Shown one piece after another: positions 19,141 through 32,103 of a DNA stretch of 64,000 nucleotides. A model generated the notes under the pieces. It did no database searches. It worked only from the letters and a program-made list of their open reading frames with translations, and was not told the origin of the DNA. The position numbers and the translations under genes were made by a program. The stretch is taken from positions 1,392,017 through 1,456,016 of the forward strand of contig RHPI01003369.1 in assembly GCA_009103225.1 (NCBI GenBank). The letters run 5' to 3'. How positions within the stretch are numbered: position 1 is the stretch's first letter; every line of letters starts with the position of its first letter. This stretch comes from Chlorokybus atmophyticus. Its lineage: Eukaryota; Streptophyta; Chlorokybophyceae; Chlorokybales; Chlorokybaceae.

Positions 19141-22100
19141 GCGCAGCCTGCGATTGGTGGGACGGTGATTACTCATGGCTCTAACTCACCGTAGCACGGT
19201 GCCTCAATTAGTTACAAAGGCCGCCACCACGATCTCCACGAACGCCGCCACTCTCCGCCCAGCAGTCAATAGTTGCCGCCGCCGCCACCGCCACAGCCAC
19301 GACGGCCGCGCTGGCAGTAGGTAGGCTAACACAGTGCAATTGCGGTTGTGGCCAACGATCGGTCATGATCGTAACTTGTTTTTTCGTTGCGTCGTCGTAA
19401 GACGGCATGCAATCTCGTTAGGGGTTCTCAATATCCCCTATTGCGTCGGCGTTCCATTGGACTTAACGTATTGCTTGTCACAACAACATTTGTTGATGTC
19501 TTTGACAATATTGCTGCCAGCAGTTGTTGCTGCCCGTTGTAGCAATGGTGGCGGCTGCCGCCAGCTACTATTGTCAATAGTTGACTGCGTGTAAAGTCAT
19601 GCTGGCGACTGTTGTCATTGTCCTCAATGTTGTTGCATAGCATGTAAGCTTTGTTGTTGGCGAATATTGTTGTATTCATCCACAACCACAGCTGCAGCTT
19701 CGGCAGCTGCTGCAATCCTGGGTCATTGCTATAGTTGACGTTGAGGTTGTTGCAGCCAATGCAGCATAGCCGCTGCAGTTGCCATTGTTGCGGTGACAAC
19801 CATTGCTATTGGCGTTGTTTATTGGTTATAGCTTTGTAATTTGATGATGGTTTTTGCAGGGAGGAGTAGCTTGAAAGAGACAAATGATTATCTGTTTTGC
19901 ATTTGCATTGGGGGAAACCTATGAGAGAGGAGGAGCGCAGACGGGAGGATCTGCTGAGAACGTAGACCGCTTCTGCAACAGCCTGCAGGTGCACATGCAG
20001 GTGAAAGACATGTGAAGACATCGCTAGTACTCGTGGTCTGAGCATGCGTGCATATGCACACCCACACATGCATGCTTACCCTTTACTGTCCCACTTCCCT
20101 CTCCCCCCTCTCCCCCTACAAACCTCCTCCCTGTCTCTTCCCGCCATACTCAGGTGGGGTTTGGGGTAGGGATAGAGAATTGTTCTGGTTGCATGCTTGT
20201 ATGCTTTGGTTACCGCCAACCGTTGGCTAACATCAACAATTGACGGTAAGCACCACACCACCCCAAGTACCCAACACCACATCCTCATCCCAACACGACC
20301 ACCAACATCCCACCATCATGTGTACATGATTGTGTGTGCACAGCCAGCCTCGCCCCTGATCTCACTGGCCCCACGACGCCTACAGCTGCTTCGAACTGCA
20401 AGTGAAGGCACACGAGCACCCACGCACTTGCTCACATGTTATACTCACTTGCACCAACGTCACCAAGTTTGAGATGTTCTTCAAGTGATAATACTATGGC
20501 ACATTGTGCAGCCGCAGGCTGCACACTTATAAGCATGTTTGGAATTATCAGGCCATGCTCGTGTGCCAATCAGCCCAATAAGTAATTTTACATAAATGTT
20601 TACGTCATAACAGTGTTTTCCCAAGAGGGTTTGATTTTGGGTTGGATAAGTCCATGGTAGCATGTTACCCAAGTTGCATGAATACATTATTGAATGCAGT
20701 ACAATTACCGGCAAGTCTAGTGCTAACTAACCACCCTTCTGACAGCCTCTCTTGACAGTCGGATGGAACTGTCAGAGTGCCACCCAGCATGCGCACGCAG
20801 GCCCTTGCAAGTGGATGGGTGAGTGTACAAGCGGTGTGTGTCTTGCAAATATCGTTTGTATGTGTTAACAAACCATATCTTTGTCAACAACACTACTTGT
20901 CAACATATGTGCATGCTTGCGTGTGCATGCGCGTGCGCGCGCACACACAGCAATGTTGGTTTTTAGTTGCAATCCACCAAACTCTCATGCCAGCTGCCGC
21001 TGTGGTTGGATTCGTCACGGGACTCGGTGGGCCGAGTGCGGCCGCATGTCTCGACCTCAAGCCCTGCTTGACAGCCCTAGACTGCTGGGAGGACAGTTCT
21101 CGGCTGTTTCGCTAAATAGTCGAGGGCTGTCCGACAGCCCTCGACTGTTAATGACAACCACTCTCATCATTCAGCAAGGTGCGGTTGTATCTCGCACGCA
21201 TACTCGCATAAACAGTCGCACAAACAACATACAAACGGTGCCACATTACATACCACACCTTATGGTCGCGCACACACTCGCACGCGCGTACGCACGCACC
21301 ACATCATCATGATGAGGAACAATTGTGCACATGTGCGTGCATGCACATAGATTACCACTTGTGACAAGCACAAGCGTGCACACATTTGCATGCAAGCTTA
21401 TACACACGCACAAGCACACGAACATGCAGAGCCTTGCACAGGTGCACGCGCATGCTCATACATGTGCATGTGCAGACCAAGCCAACCACCAAGGTGTGGC
21501 AGCACTCGGGGAGAGACTGACAAGCAGACACTATGCCAAATAGGTATCAACTCTTTGTAGTGCTTGTTTTACGGTTGCTCGGACTATGGGCAACTGTGGA
21601 CTATCAATAATTATTTAACACACACAAGCATTGCACGCATGCCATGCAGTGCGTATGCGCAGGTGCTCTTTAAGATGTGTCGGCACTCGCGGATGCAAAG
21701 AAAGAGCGGGCTTGTTGCACATAAGGTATAAAATGTTTGTAATGTGCTTGCGACCGTCAACTTGTGGTTGTGCACTAGCCTCATTGGCCCACGCGCATAT
21801 GTGCAAGACCTCTGGTAGCTAATGGGTAGTATCCACTAGCCAAGGTGTTTCAGCGTCAAGGGGAGAGAGTGAGGAGAAGGATCCAGGGTGAAACAGGTCA
21901 GTGTTTGTGTTGTGCTTGTCTTCGTGTGTTTGCTGTCCATTGACTGTGGCCCGTGCGCATTAACATGCAAGTGCATGTGTGCTTACTTTCATAGTTAACA
22001 TTATAGGGATGCTCTTGAAAGTGTAGGCTTAAGGTACATTGTGGTTTGATACATTGTATCACATGTATTTAAATCAAATGGAGTTGCATGACAATGTTTG

Positions 22101-22425
22101 TTATCCTCTGCTGTAATGTGATGTATGCATTGTAATGGCCACACGCTTGCAGGCATTTTAAACAGCGCCAGTGTCGGCAGCCATTGCTTTGGCCTGACGA
22201 CCGCAAAGCCCTTGGCCTGGTCATGCTGGCTTGATCTCCAGCAGGCCAGCATGACTGGTGCTTATGGAGCACCAGGCCGCCCACCACTGGTCACCACTGG
22301 TCACTACTGGCCTGGCACGCCACCAGCAGCTGCGACCAAATGGCGGTTAGCTGCAGCTGACCGCCGTTACCCGCCAAACTAATTAAGAATTAACTAGTAA
22401 GTAAATTACTTTTAACTGCCATCGG
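19141..22425. other. No gene recognised; low-complexity and palindromes
   Basis: Contains GCC-triplet and TTG-rich low-complexity sequence (19260-19800), C-rich tracts (20090-20300) and many CA-rich words. A perfect 14-bp hairpin with 1-nt loop lies at 21118-21146. Open frames are short and mirror the low complexity on the opposite strand. No conserved protein was recognised. Confidence 0.4.
21118..21146. repeat. Perfect 14-bp hairpin
   Basis: AGTCGAGGGCTGTC, one C, then its exact complement. A third near-copy of the right arm (GACAGCCCTAGACT) lies at about 21070. Confidence 0.85.
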
Positions 22426-22429
22426 TTAA

Positions 22430-22740
22430 TAATGTCATGCTGGTCCGTCCAGCTGCAGCCGGCTTGAACGCACAATCATTGGTGTCAATTTGTCCGACAA
22501 TTTTACAAAACACGGTGAATGTGCACCATGCATGGTCTATAATACACAAACTCGTAAACTTATGCCAATCGTGCACCAGCCATGGTGCGATCCCAAGAAA
22601 CCATGGAACCATTCACGTGAACTTCAGACCATGCATTGTCTAATTGTTAATGATAGCGGGACCATATATGGTCCACCGATTTCATTTAGCAGAGGAAAAT
22701 CCCGGTCTGAGGTACGGACCAGTCATGGTCCGTACCGTTT
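22430..22740. repeat. Cluster of CCATGGTC-type palindromes
   Basis: At least five different short palindromes share a CCATNNATGG-like core. Examples are ACCATGCATGGT, GCACCAGCCATGGTGC, GGACCATATATGGTCC, and an 11-bp-arm hairpin at 22711-22721/22726-22736 (GGTACGGACCA). The pattern resembles the GGCACAA and GGTACC clusters elsewhere in the window but has its own core. Confidence 0.65.
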
Positions 22741-22799
22741 GACGTAAAGTGTTGTGAAGTACATGTTTGCTAGGGGAGCTCAAGTTTGTGCTTCCGAGG

Positions 22800-24640
22800 T
22801 AGGATTGTTATTCCTATAAAAATCTAAGGTGGTGTAATACATCCGGGGTGAAGTCTGCAGGTTGCAAAGTCGGGATCAGCGCATAGTGACAAGGCTTAAG
22901 TGGTCTTGAACATCCTGTATGCCTAGTTGGGAGAGCAGCATGTGGTATAAAGGCCAAGATGCATCCTTGAGTGGGGATCGGAGTAGTAATGATCAAGATA
23001 TCAGAATGTGTTCACCACTTGAGGGCATGTGTGTGTGGGGTGCCTGGTTGTAGCTGTTGAAAGGGGCTCTCCCCCTCATCCTTGTGAGGTGTGGTGTTTT
23101 GGTGTGGTGCACGTGGGTGTGTTGGGCGTGCGTGTGTGCCTTGCTGGAGCTGGAGCTGCAGCTGAGTGGAAAGGTCGGTAATCATCCTCTCCTCCCTTGA
23201 TGCTGATGTGCAATGTCCCCTGTGAGGTGCTGCACCGGTGACGCTGGTGGGTACTTCTGCTGTTAATCCTTGGTGCTTGTGCATAAGCGTTTTAAGCTCC
23301 GACCAGCGAGTAAGTAATGGTGTCGTTACAATGATGTAGAGCCGGCATGTCTCACGTGTGCGGAGAAAGGCTTGAAGTCTCCCTTCCATCTCTTTCTCGA
23401 CTGCCATGCCGCTCGATTCTGGTCCTCTCTCTAGCACCTGATCCGGCGCATGGGGGGCTCGCTCCACTTGTCTCCACCTGTTTGGGCAAAGTCCCGGGTT
23501 GTCTCCTTCTCATTTCTCATGTGTTTCGTCCCCTCTATGCCTGCTCGCCCTTTTGTGTCTTTGGTGATTCCTCTACTCTGTTCGCTATCGTGGTCCCTGT
23601 GTGCGCGCTCTGCTTTCCTTCTTCGCCGCGCAGGCTCGGTCCCGGGCTCAGGAGGACTGGCTACAGGTGGTGTCATCTCGTCTTGTGAAGTGTGCCCGCT
23701 CCTCAGCTTTTTCCACATCCCTCTCCACATGGGGAGCAAGAGGAATTCTTTGCTCCCTTGCTGCCCATCTCCCCCACCCTGAAGTGGTCTGAGTGGTTGG
23801 AAGTGGTCGGACATTCCTCCTTCCTCCAGTCTGAAGATTAAAGACCATATCTTTAAAGGTTAAGGACAACATCTTTTAAGGCTGACGACTCAAGGCTGGA
23901 AGACTAGAGGCTGAAGCCCAAAGCTCGAGCGAAGACTGACGCCTCGGTTTGCTTTAAGTTGACTTAGGCATGCTTTGCCTACTATAGCTCTGCCTAGCCT
24001 CCCATAAACTCCCATCCCTATCTTGCTCGCTAATGGCTTGCTCATAGCTCTGACTCTTGTGCCCTTCATCTTAATAACATCTTTGTACTGGTTTTCCCCA
24101 AAAAAAGGCAGTGCCGGGCCTTCGTTGCGATGTTCATGTTAATATCAATTATTACCGCAAATACTGCTTGCATGATACTTTAACACGTGCTGATATAAAG
24201 ATTAAAACAGCCAGCATGGGGAGACCTTGAGGGACCTCATGTCGGCCATAACAGGTGCAAAAACCGCTTTTGGGGGGCAAACTTATTGCAGTCGCAGACT
24301 TGCTCGCTTGATGTAAGATGATGAGCAACGTTTCGATTTGATGTCTAAGCTACAACAGCTGCAAGCCCTTAGGCAAAGCTGTCTACCTTCCATTATCAGC
24401 AAAATAAGACCGTCCAACATGCACAATGCTACAACAACGCACGCTTATTATAGTGCTAGCTGTTTGGCGCTGACAATGGCTACAACTCATGCGGCCGCGG
24501 ATGGGTCCACATGTTTACACACATGCGCGAACATGCCACATGCAAATCAACAACACGCCATTGCGAGTTCATGACAACATTCCTAGTGGTGAAGCCTGTG
24601 AGGCAGTCGTTCGTTTGCGGTATATTATGCACACAGTCAC
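22800..24640. other. Unassigned stretch with possible decayed minus-strand ORF
   Basis: On the minus strand, frames 23814-23431 and 23467-23012 abut in different frames and together would give a basic, Arg/Glu-rich polypeptide of about 270 residues. It has no recognised domain. A transposon-borne ORF with a frameshift is possible but unproven. The flanking sequence has GACT/AAGG direct repeats (23830-23930). Confidence 0.25.
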
Positions 24641-24643
24641 CAA

Positions 24644-25332
24644 CGTCGCAAATTTTACACGATGACTGACAAGGGACTGAGGGATTGACGGGTGCCTGAC
24701 CCTGCCAGACCCTACCTGACGTGACGAATTGGTCCATAAAGGGACTTTTTAAAACGTCAAGCGATCGACCGATAAGTACAATTGATGGCGGCCTGCTTGT
24801 GACGGCAACACCGCACTTTAAGGTGACGGCCGATTGTTGGTCGTCCCATTTGCGCGATGGCAACCTATCTGTATAGCAGATAAGTCACGTTTTGATCACA
24901 TACAGTGACGGCCGACCGTCGGTCGTGCCCTAATCGTCGAAAAGTATGCGCGACGGCGCCTACTTTGGCAAGCCAGTCACCGTTAGTCCCTATCAGGTGA
25001 CCTTACCGCGTTTATTAAGTGACGGCCGATCGCCGGTCGTGCACTTAACGCGGCGGCGACCTACTTATTGTATGTCAAGTATGACAAGCAAGTGACCGCC
25101 GGTCCTTAAAGGTCGGCAAGTCGGGACGGTGGTACCGGCCGGCAAGTCGAGACGCTGGTACAATGCAGCCGCCGTACCTTGTCAATAGTACGAATAGTGC
25201 CATTGCGACAATGGTACTTTCGTACCATTATAATAATACACTAATGCCGTTGCGACAACGCGTTTGATTAACTAAAGCTGCCCAAGTTACTTAAACGCTC
25301 AACGGCTTCAAGTTGAACAGAGCGATGTGGGC

Positions 25333-25365
<33 letters not shown>

Positions 25366-26124
25366 TAACAGTAGGTGAGCTTGATTGCTGTCTGACGTTG
25401 TACTACGCGCAACACCGCATGCCATCTAACCACCCTCCTTGCCTTTGGGCGGCCAGGCCAGGCTAGGCCAGACCAGGCGGCGGCGGAGAAGGAACGGCGG
25501 CGGCGGAGCTGGAGCGGGCGGTGCAGGAGCCGCAGCTCAGTACAAGGGTAGTACTAGCAGTTGTACCTAAGGTAGTAGTAGCAGTAGTGGTAGCAGTAGT
25601 GGTAGTCTAGTTGTACTAACTGTAGTACTAATAGCTTAGTATATTACATTGTCATTTATTTATGTTTGTGTCTTTTAATATTTGTCACGCATTCTAGCAC
25701 AGCTGATGATGACAATCACGTGTGACACCTAATCATGACTGAGCGGTACCAGCAGGTACCTTTGAAGGTACACATCATTAACGGTAGGTACCTTAAGGTA
25801 TCTGACAATTTCGCTCAGTTAGGTACCGGCGACTGTACGCTCAGTTAGCGTACAATCGCCGGTACCTAACTGATAGGTACCGGTTGGTTACCTGTTGGTT
25901 AGGTCAAGTACCCTTTGCTTAACTGTTGGGTACCTGACATGCACCTATTAGTTAGGGTTAGTCCCTTTATGCAGACGGCCGCCAACCAATGGTGACGGCC
26001 GTTATGCTCAGGTCCCTGTAGCGAGATCGCCGGTAGACTGAAGGTCGACAGTCTAAATGAGTATCCTAAGGTGCACGGCCATTGCCAATATCCAATCGGC
26101 CGGCAGGGGAAACATTTTGCGACG
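24644..26124. mobile_element. 1.5-kb dispersed repeat, copy B
   Basis: Same module order as 6450-8096 and the same orientation, diverged by substitutions and small indels. Ends are CGTCGCAAA...TTTTGCGACG, i.e. about 9-10 bp inverted termini. Internal modules: TGACGGCCGA blocks (24770-25050), GTACAATGGTAC-like inverted tracts (25150-25250), GCTGCCCAAGTTACTTAAACG, a (GGC)n run at 25328-25360, TAGTAG tracts, and a GGTACC palindrome block (25745-25950). No protein coding. Probably a non-autonomous DNA transposon. Confidence 0.65.
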
Positions 26125-28242
26125 AAGTTACAAAATGTGCATGGGATGCACGCATGCACGCAGGATCTCGTGACCGTCACGAAGGCTTGGGTAAGGCAAA
26201 TACTCCCAGTGGTGTACCATTAGGAGTGGTTGCCTTTACGTAAAGGCGCCGTAATTCAAACAAGTTTATATGTTTCATATATATATGTATTGTATTTATT
26301 TTATATTAGTTTGTACAACATACGTGCGATATTAAACAAGTGAACGTAATCTTACCACCTTAACGGGTAAAAGCAGTGCAATGTCTAACATCTTGTTCAC
26401 TAATTGTGCAATAATTGTAAGTCATATTAAATTTTCTTAATGTGTTATGCGCTCTATGGATTGACTGGTGTGCAATAGTCGTAGAAACCTCCTCCCAATT
26501 ACACTGTTGAAAAATTAATTAAGGCGTCTCAATATGTTAAAAAAACGCAGCTTCCACAAGTGCTCGAAGCAAAGGGGTTGTGGCCAGCACCCCCGCCCTA
26601 GGGATGGATGAGGTGTGTGCCCCTTGATCAATCGCGTCAAAAGGTGCACATTCGTAAACATAGGGCATTGCGATGCCAATCGCTCAGTTGTAAGGGACTT
26701 TCAGCGCCATGCTGAAGCCGCTTGCATAGGCTCATAGGCAGACAATGGGGGAAAGCGAGACAGCATGAGAGCATACACAATGGCTGATGGACGGCCACGC
26801 CATGCGCTTAACCGCCGCCGCCGCCACTAGCACTGCCAACTAGGCCATAGACAGAGTTTGCAATATATCGCCCGTATGTCAGATGGCCGCGAGTTAGAGA
26901 GAAAACATTGCAATGGACGGCGATGCATACACTTGCCAAAAGGGTAAAAAGCGTCCACAATAATATGGTGTCACGTGTGCATTTATCATACTATACTACC
27001 GTATGGTTAATAATGTTATATGTGTGTATATTTAATCTTATAAGCGCACATTTATATGCAATTGCATATAGATATGCATTCACTTCAATGCATATAGCTA
27101 GTCACTGAAAAGTGTGGCAAGCAAATATTGATTGGTGCGCACGCTTACAAACATAATGATGTACAAATTCGCTGTTATCACTGATGGGTATGGTATGAGT
27201 AATGGATGTAATCAGCTTATACAAGTACGTGTAAATGTATACTTTAATTTACTAATAATGGATAGTCAACTTTTACAAGTACGGGTAAAGGCATGCTATA
27301 ATTTGTTACTTCACGTAACGTAACAAAACCCATACGTGCATGATAATGTGTAAAATGTGCATACAAACATTTGCAATATCAATTAACATGTATTATTCTC
27401 CAATTGCTTGGATGCATCAAGAGTGGACAGCTTGTAAATTGCAGCGCCGCTAAGCTAGGGTACGTTAAGCTAGGTTATGCTAAAATTTGAACATGATATA
27501 ACCACATTCCATTTGTGACTTCCAAACTCAACAGTCGTCGTAATTACTTGTTAATCATACCCTTGCTTCATCACCCTTTTAACATTTGAAGGCAATAGCA
27601 CTATCACTGTGTGACCATCTTGAATTATGGGGGTTTACCGAGCTGCAATGCTTTTGCCCATTGAGCAAGATCGCAGCAAAATGCCTCCCGTAATTGTCAT
27701 CAACATACCATTGCTTCTCCGACCACCATCGCGCACCCTTCATCAAAATTGGTTAGCACTGGTGACCTTTCGTTTTAACTGAGCTAATATCTACAAGTAG
27801 GAAATGATTGCTTTGTAGACAATAGTTGTACGCATTTGAAACGATGAACAATATTTTTAAAGGCATATTGTGTTAGACGATGTATGCACTGAGAACTCAA
27901 CAGTACAATTATGCCGCTCGACATAGCAGTTAATTCATGCGCAACAGTCGCGTTGGCATGCATTGTCTGATTGTCAATGACAGGACACCCAGGGGCATTG
28001 CCAATTTGGCGGTTTCTGCGCAGTATCACCCACTAATGCTGCGATAGTGCTGTTAACATAGTTCATGTAACTCTCGATGCATGACCCAATAGCTAAGTGT
28101 TAACAAACCAGCAACAGCGCTTGCAGCACGCCCTAGCGCGTAAACGCGCGTGGTGCAGCAGCAAGCAAGCATTGTGACCAGCAGCAAATCGTTGGAAGAA
28201 TTGTTGCCACATAAGGAGTTCCAACCCTACCTGCAACAGTCA
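26125..28242. other. AT-rich intergenic region
   Basis: AT-rich sequence without recognised genes. It separates the repeat-rich left part from the gene island. The last 200-300 bp must hold the 3' UTR and poly(A) site of the minus-strand lipase, but no clear signal was seen. Confidence 0.45.
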
Positions 28243-31200
28243 TCAACTTTGCTGCTGCTGCTGCTGTTGTTGCTGGCTGGTGCCGGAGCGTGAGGCACGT
28301 CTTCTGCGCGTGCGCGGCAACTGCGCTGCGGGCCTGTCGGGGAACTCGGAGCTGACAAGCGTCTGCGGGTGCGCGTCCCAATCAGCCACCTCTTGCCGAC
28401 TGGGCGTGGTGTCCATTGGCCGAATGCGATCGGGTTGCGATTGCAATTGTTGTTCTTGTTGGGATTCGGAGACTTCGGTGATCACCGATGGGGTGCGGGC
28501 GGGTGCAGGAGCTGGTGCGGGCAGGAGTGCGAGTCGCGACATGAGGTAGGAGAGCAGCTCCTCCTTGACACCGAACGTGAAGTCGAGGTGGGCGTAGTCG
28601 AACTCATTGAAGGTGGAGGGTCGTCCCGCACGTGCGAGACGTTCGTGGTGGAGTCTCACCATAGAGGCGGGTATGAGTCCGTCGCGCTTGCCGGCAACAA
28701 CATCCACGGGGACATCCACGAGGCCATAGTGTGCGGCGACGTCGAGTGGCTCGGGTGTGCCGTACACGTACAGGTTGGCGCGTCTGGACCCGTAATCGAA
28801 CATGCGGAAGGTGCGCGCGTCCATGATCTGGCATAGATGCAGCATGACGTTATACGAGACCCCCGGCATGTTGTACATGTTGTAGTGCGGCTGCGCGATG
28901 GCGCCAACCCAATCGCTCGAGTCCGACCCGAACAGCACCGCGCTGAGGGCAACCTGTACAAGCGCGCGCAAGCCGGGAAGGTTTTGTAGATCCTGCGTGA
29001 GCTTGCTGAACAGCAGCCGCATCACACGTGTTGGGATGTATATGCCCGGCGACAGGCGTGAGAGTAACGGGTGAAGGAGAGGGAGGAACATCCTCACGCC
29101 ACGGTAGAACACGGGCAGATCATGGTGGAACCCAGCGGGCGACAACAACACCACGCGGGATAGACGGTGAGGCAGGTTGGCACGCCGGCACGCCACCACG
29201 TAGAGCATGATGGCCGCGCCGCCGAGGCTGTGCGCCACCGCCGCCATCGTGTACGGCTGCTGCTGCTGAGAGTCCTCGCCAGCGCACAGCTCGGCGCACT
29301 TCACCTGGTGGATCTTGCGCACAAGCGCGGGGATGTCCTGAAGGCTGTGCTCGTTGATGGAAAAGTTCCAGTAACGCCGCGCAGATATCTTACGGTCCAC
29401 ATGCTCCTTCACAGCCATCCCACGGAAGTTGCCCAAAAACACATCGTACCCTGTGCGCCGCCCACCCACACGTGAGATCCGCGAACACACATCTCGCAGG
29501 GAGTGAAATGGAGCACACACGCACAGGCATAACTCACCTTGGTCGTAAGCCACAAACGCCTGCGTGCCCACCATGCCCGTGGAGCACCAACTGACACGAC
29601 AGCAGGTGTGTTAGTGACATCAGTCGCAGTGACACAGAGACAGTGTGTCTGGTTGTTCACTCACCCGAGGGAGCTGTCAAGAAGCCCATGTTGCAGGTAC
29701 ACCACCTTCTTGGAGTTGCGCCTGTGGCCTCCAAGAAGGTGAGGGCGTGTTGTACGATACAACACAGATTCACATCAATGCCAAAACTTCACAACCGCAC
29801 CTTGGCAGCCGTTCCAACAGTATGATGTAGCCGTCTTCCGTAACCACGCTCATCGCCTCATACGGATACCTGAAGAGCGCCACACAGACAAACATGAACA
29901 GAAAGCAACACAACCAGCCGCAGCGCGTGCATATGCATCCACATCCCTACCCCGCTTCTCTGATGAGGTCAGCGACAGTCTTCACATCCACGCGCAGGTA
30001 CTCGTCGCGCAGGTATCCCCCGCTGCGTCTTCGGCTGCGCTGCGCGTGGAACGAGTTGGACCGCGAGTAGTGGTGGTTGTGATGGTGGGAGGAGGAAAAA
30101 GAAGTGGAGTGGTGCGGCTGGCTGGATGCGCCGCGACGGCCGCGACGGAGGCGACGTAAAATGGCGCGCAGAGTCTGCAGAGGAGACAGAAACGAGTGCA
30201 CGACGCTACGCATCACGTCGAAGGTCTTCTCGATCGCCAGCTCCATCGCCATGTGCAGGTCCTAATACAGGGACAACACGTTGGGTTGTTGTGACAGACA
30301 CCATGGGAAACGCGCATGCACCCATCCATCTTCATCACTCACACAGGCACATGCTCACGCACGCGTACGCATCTCACATAGGTGCGCGCGTACACGCACG
30401 CGCATCATTCACGCACGCGCGCGCACGCAAAACACACACTCACCTCTCCAATGCCGCGTCGTGAGCTCAGTCGCTTCCCCCCGATGGCATCAAACGGGTC
30501 CGTGGTGCTGCTGGACGCCAGCTGGTTGTGCAGCTGCGGCGGGACGCTCGTCGGGGAGATCGCCGTCGCCGGAGTCACCACCTCTCTCGAGCGCGGCGGC
30601 AGCGGCTTGCGGAAGATGAACGGCATGAAGATCGACAGCCACAGCGATATCAACCTGTACAACCAACCTGCGTGATGCGTGTTGTTGAGCGCAGCGATGG
30701 GGGCATGCTGGCAGCTGCAATCGGGTTGGTACACATGCAAGCAGTATCACCACCGCATACCACATACACTGAATACGATGTGTATGGTATGAGGTGGTGC
30801 ATGCATACTGCGCAGTCAACAGGGCATATGACAGACAGTCCTCTGCATCTTGCCCATAGGCAGTGAGCACAAACAAGCGCATGCATGCAACCCCATGGCT
30901 CGATCAAACTCACCATGGACTGGCGGCGCTGGTGGGGGAGGCGTAGGAGGTGTCTCGCCGTCTGCATCGACGGTTGGACCGTTGCCGTTCAATGGCGAAT
31001 CTCCGCTCGGCGTGCTCGTGTCCCCAACCCCACCGTTCCGTCGCCGCAGCGGCGACGCCACCTCATCCCCCTCGTCCTCCGACCCCGACGGCGTGTAGTC
31101 CTCCGACCCCGACGAGGCTGCGTCCTCGTTGTCGGATCCGAGGAAGGAGTTGAAGTTGCTGGACCCTTGCAGCCATGTGGGCAGCTGGGAGGGCGCGGCG

Positions 31201-31745
31201 AACACGGCGCGGAGGTCCGCGTAGAAGGAGCCGCCGCGACTGAGACGGTGGGGGAGGGCGGAGACGACCAGCGCCGAGAAACCATTGACGAGCTTGGTGG
31301 TGTTGGCGAAACCCTCGCGACACATCGTCTTGATGGACCTGAACACACACACACGAACCATCGCAACAAGTGGAGTGACACTGTGGTTGTTGATAGTGAC
31401 GACGGCGACGGCGACGGCACGACGAACGACTACTTGTACATGAACACGAGCGGCACTCCTCACCAACAGCATGAGACGCTTACTGAGTACAGCATTGCCA
31501 TTGTGATCTGCATGTGCACATCGAGTTAAAGGGTTGTATAGGATAGGCTCATGCCGCGCTGTCACTGACACGCATAGCAAAGGTCAGGTTGAACGCAATC
31601 TGACCTTGCCAAACAGATTGCATTCGAACAACATGCGAATGTGTTGGTTCATGAAAGGGGCGCTTGTTTGTCTGTCCACTGCCGCGGCGGCAGTGGACAA
31701 ACAAAACCTCTCGAACACGGAGCTGTGATAATTCAGCCACTTCAT
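28243..31745 (-). CDS. Plant-type alpha/beta-hydrolase lipase
   Basis: Model: complement(join(28243..29450, 29538..29590, 29665..29721, 29801..29869, 29951..30261, 30444..30667, 30914..31338, 31708..31745)), 794 aa, phases consistent, stop TGA. The protein resembles plant At1g73920/At1g18460-type lipases along its whole length. The N-terminal part has SIKTMCREGFANTTKLVNG and SSNFNSFL. A hydrophobic segment LISLWLSIFMPFIF may be membrane-associated. YPYEAMSVVTEDGYIILLER and LQHGLLDSS mark the lipase fold. The nucleophile Ser lies in AHSLGG (an A-x-S-x-G variant of the elbow), the Asp probably in VAGKRDGLIP and the His in YAHLDF. It probably hydrolyses acyl-lipid esters; the substrate is unknown. 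The tail is low-complexity, ending in polyQ. Exon 1 is the weakest part: its donor is GTTTTG, and it was chosen for phase and similar length. It diverges from CPSF2. Confidence 0.88.
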
Positions 31746-32063
31746 GTTTGCTAGCAATGTTCAGCTGCACATCGCCCTAGTGTCGCTTCAGTAGGCAGGT
31801 TCACTTCTCACGCACGCAGTACCGGTACCGAGTATATCTGCCTAGTGTCTGTGCGGCGCATGCTATGCCATCACACCATCAAACGAGTACAGTGCGCCTT
31901 CACACGCGTACATGCACAAGGACGCGCAGTCTGAGGGGCGTTGCTTGATCAGCACACAGGGTCATTGCACTCACTCTTTCCATACGCTGAGCGCGTTGTC
32001 CGCAAGTCTCTGCATGTTTGCGTGTTTGCGTGCGTGCGTGCGTGCGTGTGCAGGGGTGTGTGC

Positions 32064-32103
<40 letters not shown>

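Noticed and set aside
29947-31580. Plus-strand ORFs over the lipase exons
   Set aside because: They are antisense shadows of GC-rich exons; the minus-strand model gives conserved sequence with consistent splice phases.
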